From: Alphaproteobacteria bacterium
GTDB taxonomy: Bacteria; Pseudomonadota; Alphaproteobacteria; Rickettsiales; UBA6187
Length of the DNA: 12,321 nt
Reading direction: 5' to 3'
NCBI GenBank assembly: GCA_024280585.1
Contig: JAJRPW010000184.1
Coordinates: 1-12,321 of the forward strand
A model generated the notes under the pieces. It was not told where the DNA came from, made no database searches, and saw only the letters and a list, made by a program, of their open reading frames with translations. The position numbers and the translations under genes are program-made. Position 1 is the first letter of the stretch, and the number at the start of each line of letters is the position of its first letter. Below, in pieces: positions 6,939-12,321 of this stretch.

Positions 6939-6982
6939 AAAATTCTTTAACCTTACTAAAACAATAATCATGGAGTATTAAA

Positions 6983-7123
6983 ATGAAATCACAATTAACA
7001 AAAGTTTTTGCCGTTCTTGCCCTGGCAGGCTTTTTAACTGCTTGCGCTGATATGGGTTCTTCAAGCGGAGGCGGTGGACACAGCGGCGGCGGGCATTCAC
7101 ATTTTAGTGGTGTGTCTAAATAA
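6983..7123 (+). CDS. 46-residue His/Gly-rich putative lipoprotein
   Basis: The protein starts MKSQLTKVFAVLALAGFLTA and continues with C21: a basic start, a hydrophobic core and a lipobox L18-T19-A20-C21. After cleavage only 26 residues would remain, acylated at C21. They form a Ser/Gly-rich linker with H33, H38 and H40 in GGHSGGGHSH. The residue after the Cys is Ala, not Asp, which by the enterobacterial rule favours the outer membrane. GGAG at 6972-6975 lies seven bases before the ATG, and the gene sits cleanly between the DUF411 gene and the copper ATPase. I know no named family for it. A periplasmic copper-binding or metal-buffering role is inferred from the His content and neighbours. The gene is easily missed because of its length. 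Confidence 0.82.
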   Translation: MKSQLTKVFAVLALAGFLTACADMGSSSGGGGHSGGGHSHFSGVSK

Positions 7124-7156
7124 CCTTACTGTGAAAACGTTTAGTGAGAAATAATT

Positions 7157-9523
7157 ATGACTACTCACAATAAAGAGCATTCATGCTGCTGCGCGGATAA
7201 AAAAGAAAAGATGGACTGCCATAAAACAGGCGTAAAAGACCCTGTATGCGGCATGGATGTTGATGCAGGCAAAACCGAGCATCATTTTACATTCAAGAAG
7301 CAGGAGTATCATTTTTGTAGCAGCAAGTGCCTTGGAAAATTTACGCAGTCGCCTGAGCAATATCTTGATACAAAAGAAGGCGCGGCCAATCATAACGTCC
7401 CTAAAGGCACAATATATACCTGCCCGATGCATCTGGAAATCGAGCAGGTTGGCCCAGGAAGTTGCCCAAAATGCGGTATGGCATTAGAGCCAAAAGCTTT
7501 GCCTGAAGGCGATGAGGATACTACCGAGCTTGATGATATGACAAAGCGCTTCTGGATTAGTGCGGTATTATCATTGCCTGTATTGCTTTTAGTGATGCTC
7601 GATCACCTTCCATCCAAACCGATGGAGCCTTATTTATCATCCGTAGCTGCCATGTGGATTGAATTTGCGCTTGCAACTCCCGTGATGCTTTGGGGCGCAT
7701 TGCCTATTATGAAAAAGGGCTGGACCTCAATTGTCACCCGCAATCTTAATATGTTTACGCTAATTGCGTTGGGAACCGGCGTTGCTTATACTTATAGCGT
7801 TATCGGTGCGCTTTTTCCCGGTATTTTCCCAGAGCAAATGTTGATGAAAAGTGGCATTGTTGATGTATATTTTGAGGCAGCAGCAACCATCATAACCCTT
7901 GTGCTACTTGGGCAGGTTATGGAATTACGTGCCCGCTCACAAACTAACTCTGCCATTCGAGCATTGCTGGATTTAGCGCCAAAAAATGCTCGTGTCATCC
8001 GCGAGGATGGGACGGAAGAAGATGTGCCCCTTGGCGATGTTCAAGCAGGAGATAAATTGCGTGTGCGTCCGGGCGAATCTATCCCTACTGACGGCGAGAT
8101 TGTTGAGGGTTCAAGCACCATAGATGAGTCCATGATTACCGGCGAGTCCATGCCTGTTACAAAATCAGCAGGCGATAAAGTAACAGGCGCAACGCTCAAT
8201 CAAACCGGCGGATTCGTGATGACTGCTCTGCATGTTGGCAGTGAAACATTGCTGTCAAAAATTGTGCATATGGTGGCTGATGCGCAGCGCAGCCGCGCGC
8301 CCATTCAGAAACTCGCCGATATAACGGCTGGGTATTTTGTACCCGTCGTAGTTGGTGCGTCGGTGCTTACCGCTATCGTCTGGGGAATATGGGGACCTGC
8401 GCCAGCCATATCATTTGCCGTAATAAACGCCGTAGCTGTATTGATTATTGCTTGTCCATGCGCGCTTGGCCTTGCTACTCCAATGTCGATTATGGTTGGC
8501 ACAGGCCGTGGCGCCGGCATGGGAATCCTGATTAAAAATGCCGAAAGTCTTGAGCTGATGGAAAAAATCGATGTTCTGGTAATCGACAAAACCGGTACGC
8601 TCACCGAAGGCAAGCCGAAGCTCACATCAGTGGTTGTGGAGGGTGGTTATGATGCTGATGAAGTTCTGCTGCTAGCTGCAACTCTGGAAAAAGGCAGCGA
8701 ACATCCGCTGGCAACAGCTATAGTCGATGGTGCAGAGGCCAAGGGCTTAAAGCTGAGTGGTGCCAAAGACTTTGAATCATTCACCGGCAAAGGCGTTGCC
8801 GGAATTGTTAATAAGAAAAAAGTGGCACTTGGCAACGACAAATTACTAGAGCATTTAAATGTCGAAAAAACCGATTTAGCCGACAAAGCCGATGAGCAGC
8901 GTAGCCGTGGTGAAACCGTGATGCTAGTAGCAATCGATGGCAAACTGGCTGGGCTAATCGGTGTTGCAGATCCGATCAAGGAGACTACGCCTGAAGCTCT
9001 AAAAGCACTAAAAGAACAAGGCTTGCGTATCGTTATGCTAACAGGTGATAATGAAAAAACAGCGCGCGCCGTTGCCGGGCAGCTTGATATTGATGAGATC
9101 GAAGCCGGAGTATTACCTGACCGAAAAAGCGAAGTGGTCAAGCGTTTGCAGGCCGAGGGTTATAAAGTTGCTATGGCCGGTGATGGGGTTAATGACGCGC
9201 CAGCTCTCGCGCAAGCCGACGTCGGAATCGCTATGGGAACAGGCGCAGATATCGCCATGGAATCTGCCGAAATAACATTGGTAAAAGGCGATCTTATAGG
9301 TATCGTCAGAGCAAGGAAACTCAGCCGCGCAACCATGAGAAATATCCGCCAAAACCTGTTTTTCGCATTTGCCTATAATGCAACCGGAATTCCAATCGCA
9401 GCAGGCGTTTTATACCCAGTTTTCGGACTGCTCCTAAGCCCGATTATTGCATCTGCCGCTATGGTGTTTAGCTCTGTTTCGGTGATTTTGAACGCTGCGA
9501 GATTGAAGACTGTAAAATTGTAA
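7157..9523 (+). CDS. copA: Copper-exporting P1B-type ATPase with YHS and metal-binding N-terminus
   Basis: This inner-membrane pump uses ATP to move copper (probably Cu+) out of the cytoplasm. Its N-terminus has no classical HMA domain (GMxCxxC). Instead it has a Cys/His-rich start (C10-C12, C21), a YHS domain from DPVCGMDV (28-35) to about 70, and a heavy-metal-binding zinc-ribbon-like motif YTCPMH...CPKCGM at 87-108. The ATPase core follows: TGES in the actuator domain, the membrane metal site CPC at 433-435, phosphorylated Asp in DKTGT (D477), SEHPLA in the nucleotide domain, and GDGVNDAP at 675-682. The last segment has NATGIPIAAG and AMVFSSVSVILNA, typical of copper-type P1B-1 pumps. At 788 residues it is full length, with eight membrane segments expected. 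Silver export is a possible alternative. Confidence 0.95.
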   Translation: MTTHNKEHSCCCADKKEKMDCHKTGVKDPVCGMDVDAGKTEHHFTFKKQEYHFCSSKCLGKFTQSPEQYLDTKEGAANHNVPKGTIYTCPMHLEIEQVGPGSCPKCGMALEPKALPEGDEDTTELDDMTKRFWISAVLSLPVLLLVMLDHLPSKPMEPYLSSVAAMWIEFALATPVMLWGALPIMKKGWTSIVTRNLNMFTLIALGTGVAYTYSVIGALFPGIFPEQMLMKSGIVDVYFEAAATIITLVLLGQVMELRARSQTNSAIRALLDLAPKNARVIREDGTEEDVPLGDVQAGDKLRVRPGESIPTDGEIVEGSSTIDESMITGESMPVTKSAGDKVTGATLNQTGGFVMTALHVGSETLLSKIVHMVADAQRSRAPIQKLADITAGYFVPVVVGASVLTAIVWGIWGPAPAISFAVINAVAVLIIACPCALGLATPMSIMVGTGRGAGMGILIKNAESLELMEKIDVLVIDKTGTLTEGKPKLTSVVVEGGYDADEVLLLAATLEKGSEHPLATAIVDGAEAKGLKLSGAKDFESFTGKGVAGIVNKKKVALGNDKLLEHLNVEKTDLADKADEQRSRGETVMLVAIDGKLAGLIGVADPIKETTPEALKALKEQGLRIVMLTGDNEKTARAVAGQLDIDEIEAGVLPDRKSEVVKRLQAEGYKVAMAGDGVNDAPALAQADVGIAMGTGADIAMESAEITLVKGDLIGIVRARKLSRATMRNIRQNLFFAFAYNATGIPIAAGVLYPVFGLLLSPIIASAAMVFSSVSVILNAARLKTVKL

Positions 9524-9537
9524 TAGAGGAACATGAA

Positions 9538-9591
9538 ATGACTAAAGTTACTGCGGTTGTTATAGCAAAGGGACTCTTATGGAAGGTATGA
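9538..9591 (+). CDS. Possible 17-residue leader peptide before the permease
   Basis: A short frame (MTKVTAVVIAKGLLWKV) starts at 9538 behind a good GAGG ribosome binding site (9527-9530). Its stop TGA (9589-9591) overlaps an ATG at 9588, the fourth codon of the permease frame, forming ATGA. Translation of this frame could control or feed re-initiation of the permease. It may equally be chance, as the frame is very short. Confidence 0.3.
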   Translation: MTKVTAVVIAKGLLWKV

Positions 9592-10901
9592 CAAAGGAAA
9601 CAAAGAAATTATCGCTAATTGGCTCTGTGTCACTGGGCACTGGCGTTATGATCGGTGCTGGAATATTTGTGCTTATGGGGCAGATCGCAGAGCTGGTTGG
9701 AGGATTGTTTCCTCTTGCTTTTTTGGCAGGCGCTATGGTTGCCGGGCTTAGTGCATATTCCTATGTTAAGTTTTCCAACGCATATCCTTCTTCGGGTGGA
9801 ATAGCAAAATTCTTGCGCAAATCTTATGGGCCAGGCACGCTTACAGGAACGTTTTCATTGTTGATGTACGCCTCAATGGTAATTTCTGAAAGTCTCGTAG
9901 CCCGAACATTTGGTGTTTATACTCTCAGATTATTCGATATAGAAAGCACGTCAATATTAGTTCCAATTCTTGCAGTGGGCTTAATCGGCGTTGCATTTAT
10001 TGTAAATATAGCTGGCAATAAAGTGATTGAGGCCACGGCAAATACCACGGCTGCTATTAAAATTACCGGCCTTGTTATTTTGACAATTGCAGGGCTGTCG
10101 GCAGGTGTTATTCCATCGTTTGAGGTTGCCGCTCAAACAGCAAATAGCGCTACGGGTATTGGCAATTTTATAGCGGCGCTAGCACTATCGATTCTGGCAT
10201 TCAAAGGTTTTACAACCATAACCAATCAAGGCGGTGACATTGTAAATCCAACCGTTAATGTTGGGCGCTCTATTATTATATCATTATTTATTTGTACAAT
10301 CATTTATTTTGCTCTGGCAATGTCGGTTACTGCTAATTTGACAGTTCCGGAGATAATAAATGCTAAAGACTATGCTTTGGCTGAGGCTGCTCGTCCGGTT
10401 TTTGGTGACAAAGGACTTTGGTTTACCGTGATAATTGCAATAGTAGCTACGGTATCTGGTGTCTTTGCCAGCGTTTTTTCTGCATCGCGCATGCTTGGTA
10501 TGTTGTCGATGATGAAACAGGTTCCACAGATGAGCAAGAAAGTTAGCAATCCGGCCTTAATATTTACAGTATTGCTGGCAATAATATTGACCATTTTATT
10601 TGACCTTACGCGGATCGCTGCAATTGGTGCTATATTCTATTTAGTAATGGATATCGCAATTCATTGGGGGCTTGTTCGCTATTTGCGTGGAGAATTGAAG
10701 TTTAACCCTGTTATTCCGCTAATTGCTATCGTTTTAGATACCGTAATTTTGGTGGCATTTGTGCTGCTGAAATTTGAAAGTGACCCTCTTGTTCCAATCG
10801 CTGCCGCCGTTGGTATTGTACTCATAGTTCTTGCAGAGCGTTTGTTTATGAAATCACATACCAATGATAAGGGTGAAATGGATATGGGCATGGATATGTA
10901 G
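9579..10901 (+). CDS. APC-superfamily permease with Met-rich C-terminus
   Basis: This inner-membrane transporter of the amino acid-polyamine-organocation (APC) superfamily has 440 residues and about 12 expected membrane segments. The first segment carries the APC signature GTGVMIGAGIFVLMG (20-34), followed by the GLSAYSYVKFSNAYPSSGGIAKFLRKSYGP region (56-85). Segments continue to residue ~425, after which a short tail reads SHTNDKGEMDMGMDM; the spaced Met and Asp residues look like a copper-binding patch. The substrate is unknown: family members carry amino acids or related amines. It sits 55 bases after the copper ATPase and before the outer-membrane factor. The start at 9579 has AAGGGA upstream; ATG 9588 is an alternative. 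A link to copper (thiol, amino acid or metal-complex transport) is inferred from place and tail. Confidence 0.88.
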   Translation: MEGMTKETKKLSLIGSVSLGTGVMIGAGIFVLMGQIAELVGGLFPLAFLAGAMVAGLSAYSYVKFSNAYPSSGGIAKFLRKSYGPGTLTGTFSLLMYASMVISESLVARTFGVYTLRLFDIESTSILVPILAVGLIGVAFIVNIAGNKVIEATANTTAAIKITGLVILTIAGLSAGVIPSFEVAAQTANSATGIGNFIAALALSILAFKGFTTITNQGGDIVNPTVNVGRSIIISLFICTIIYFALAMSVTANLTVPEIINAKDYALAEAARPVFGDKGLWFTVIIAIVATVSGVFASVFSASRMLGMLSMMKQVPQMSKKVSNPALIFTVLLAIILTILFDLTRIAAIGAIFYLVMDIAIHWGLVRYLRGELKFNPVIPLIAIVLDTVILVAFVLLKFESDPLVPIAAAVGIVLIVLAERLFMKSHTNDKGEMDMGMDM

Positions 10902-11005
10902 CTAAACACAGAATAGAGCAACCCGGTGGGTGATTTAACTGCTTGTATTGTCATTGATAAATGGCTTTTTAAAAAGGCTGGTGTATAACTGAATAGGCGG
11001 AAACT

Positions 11006-12277
11006 ATGAAAATATTTATGAAACAATTATTGCTCATACTGATGGTGCTATTGCCCCTGGAAGCTTTTGCAGAGGAACCTCTCACGGTTGATCGGGCTGT
11101 TGAGGTGGCTTTGAAAGGCAATCCCAACTACGCGCAGATACAATCTCGTTACAAAGCATTGCAGGATATTCCCTCTCAGGTGGGATCATTGCCAGATCCA
11201 ACCATTGCGCTGAACGGTATGAATCTACCGGCCAATGATTTCGATACTCGCCAAGAGGGCATGACGCAAATGCAGTTTGGCGTTTCGCAGGCATTTCCTT
11301 TTCCGGGCAAATTATCGCTAAAGAAAAAAGCGGCTGAATATATGGCCGCGGCCGGGCTTGATAATGTTTATGAGCTACGTCTAAAATTAAAGCAGCAAGT
11401 GACATCTAGCTGGTGGGAGCTTTATTATGTTGAGCGCTCGTTGGAAGTGGTTGAGGCGAATCTGAATTTGCTGCGCCAATTTGTTAAAATAGCTGAAACA
11501 AAATATAAGGTTGGTGATGGTTTGCAGCAGGATGTTCTGTTGGCGCAATTAGAGCTTTCAAAATTACTGGAGCAGGAAATCAGGATTAAAAGCCTACGCA
11601 GAAATGAAATGGCAACGCTTAATACTTTGATGGGAGAGAGTGCTAATACACAAATTTCTTTGCATGAATCGGCAGATAAAACGCTTGAAGCTATTGCCTC
11701 TGTAGAGGTTCTTATCGCAGAGGCGAGTGAGAAAAACCCTCTTCTGAAAAAAGATGAAAATCTTATCTCAGCAGCCCAATCTCGTTTGAAACTGGCCAAA
11801 AAAGGATACTACCCTGATTTTAAAGTGGGTGTTAATTATGGCGATAGAAGTGGTAATAATGCTGATGGCAGCCAGCGTGATGATATGGTGTCGGTAATGC
11901 TTAATATGAGCGTTCCATTATATGCGACATCCAAGCAAAGCAAGGGCATTAGCCAAAGAAAAAATGAACTCTCGCAACGGAAATATTCACGCCAGGATAC
12001 GCAAAATGCTATCTCATCGCGCATAGTAAACCTGTCGTCAAACTATACCAAATCACGAGATTTATTCAGCCTTTTTGACACTGGAATTATTCCGCAAGCG
12101 CAGCAAACTGTTGATTCCATGCTTTCGGGCTATAAGGTAAGCGAGGTTGATTTTCTGAACCTTGTGCGCAGTCAAATTATATTACTTAACTATCAAATCC
12201 GCTATTTTCGGGCGCTATCGCAAGGTAAGCAGTTCTTAGCGAAATTAGATGAAATCACTGTTGGAGAGACATTATGA
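11006..12277 (+). CDS. TolC-family outer-membrane efflux protein (CusC/CzcC-like)
   Basis: This is the outer-membrane channel of a tripartite efflux pump. A signal peptide covers residues 1-22 (hydrophobic core LLLILMVLLPLEAFA, cleavage before EEPLTVDRAVE). There is no lipobox Cys, unlike CusC of E. coli, so it should not be acylated. Two OEP repeats follow, about 25-215 and 225-415, each with long alpha-helical hairpins (ELRLKLKQQVTSSWWELYYVERSLEV; KLAKKGYYPDFKVGVNYG). YPDFKVGVNYGDR and VPLYATSKQSKG near the second repeat are typical of CzcC/CusC-type members. Length 423 fits the family. A GGCGGA ribosome binding site precedes the ATG at 11006; ATG 11018 is an alternative start with a shorter signal. 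Its stop overlaps the next start at ATGA (12274-12277), which indicates translational coupling to the adaptor gene. Confidence 0.92.
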   Translation: MKIFMKQLLLILMVLLPLEAFAEEPLTVDRAVEVALKGNPNYAQIQSRYKALQDIPSQVGSLPDPTIALNGMNLPANDFDTRQEGMTQMQFGVSQAFPFPGKLSLKKKAAEYMAAAGLDNVYELRLKLKQQVTSSWWELYYVERSLEVVEANLNLLRQFVKIAETKYKVGDGLQQDVLLAQLELSKLLEQEIRIKSLRRNEMATLNTLMGESANTQISLHESADKTLEAIASVEVLIAEASEKNPLLKKDENLISAAQSRLKLAKKGYYPDFKVGVNYGDRSGNNADGSQRDDMVSVMLNMSVPLYATSKQSKGISQRKNELSQRKYSRQDTQNAISSRIVNLSSNYTKSRDLFSLFDTGIIPQAQQTVDSMLSGYKVSEVDFLNLVRSQIILLNYQIRYFRALSQGKQFLAKLDEITVGETL

Positions 12278-12321
12278 ACAAGAATACAATAATATTATCA
12301 GCCGCTCTACTTTTTGCAGGG
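12274..12321 (+). CDS. Start of next gene, probable periplasmic adaptor (CusB-like), 3' end outside window
   Basis: Only 16 codons are visible: MNKNTIILSAALLFAG, a typical signal-peptide start. It overlaps the outer-membrane factor gene by four bases (ATGA). In Cus/Czc-type operons the gene after the outer-membrane factor usually encodes the periplasmic membrane-fusion protein, followed by the RND pump. The identity is inferred from this order alone. Confidence 0.55.
   Translation, partial: MNKNTIILSAALLFAG

Noticed and set aside
8647..9141. Long open frame antisense to the copper ATPase
   Set aside because: It is Ser/Pro/Ala-rich with no recognisable domain and lies wholly opposite a strongly conserved ATPase core; it is a shadow of that gene.
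10965..10976. Palindrome CTTTTTAAAAAG in the gap before the outer-membrane factor gene
   Set aside because: It is short and made of A/T runs, has no T-tail beyond the stem and no matching promoter boxes at good spacing. The 104-base gap also holds a 4-bp ACCC/GGGT hairpin (10921-10931), likewise too weak to call a terminator.
1..12321. CRISPR array, tRNA or rRNA genes
   Set aside because: No regularly spaced repeats, cloverleaf-like sequence or rRNA-like conserved stretch was seen on either strand by reading.

Overview
The window looks like part of an accessory island in a Gram-negative bacterium, probably a proteobacterium. A TolC-type outer-membrane efflux protein and a lipoprotein-style signal show an outer membrane. 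Base composition is moderately AT-rich, most of all in the left half. I cannot name a genus. The two halves face away from each other across a gene-poor gap of about 440 bases (5432-5871). The left half is a damaged DNA-modification/defence operon on the minus strand. The right half is a copper or heavy-metal tolerance operon on the plus strand.

Left half (1-5431). A type III-like restriction-modification (RM) operon is read right to left. It starts with a 59-residue helix-turn-helix protein (5252-5431). Next is a 729-residue protein (3057-5246) that joins the first half of an SNF2-type helicase to a DUF4391 domain. Then come an apparently intact adenine-N6 DNA methyltransferase (Mod, 1196-3064) and the first 139 residues of an AlbA_2/Schlafen-type protein (710-1186). 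An IS630-family element, whose 3' end occupies 1 to about 768, has cut that last gene and supplies a false C-terminus. The helicase has its ATP-binding half (Walker A, DESH, SAT) but no second RecA lobe, and the DUF4391 part lacks its usual start, so an in-frame deletion probably fused two neighbouring genes. Mod is the only large component that looks whole, so the locus may now methylate without restricting. A classical restriction (res) subunit, if present, would lie beyond the IS to the left.

Centre (5432-5871). The divergent gap holds a perfect 13-bp inverted repeat with a 14-nt spacer, a TTGACA element just to its right, an 8-bp direct repeat, and a small hairpin followed by T residues ahead of the copper genes. 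A possible small membrane-protein ORF lies on the minus strand.

Right half (5872-12321). The order is a DUF2231 membrane protein with a His-rich tail, a DUF411 (CopG-like) Cys-motif protein, a 46-residue His/Gly-rich putative lipoprotein, a P1B-type copper ATPase with YHS and heavy-metal-binding N-terminal domains, an APC-superfamily permease with a Met-rich tail, a TolC/CusC-type outer-membrane factor, and the first 16 codons of a probable periplasmic adaptor. Gaps are short and the last pair overlaps at ATGA, so this is probably one operon. The likely logic is inner-membrane export by the ATPase, periplasmic binding or handling by the small His/Cys-rich proteins, and removal across the outer membrane by a tripartite (Cus-like) pump that continues past the window.
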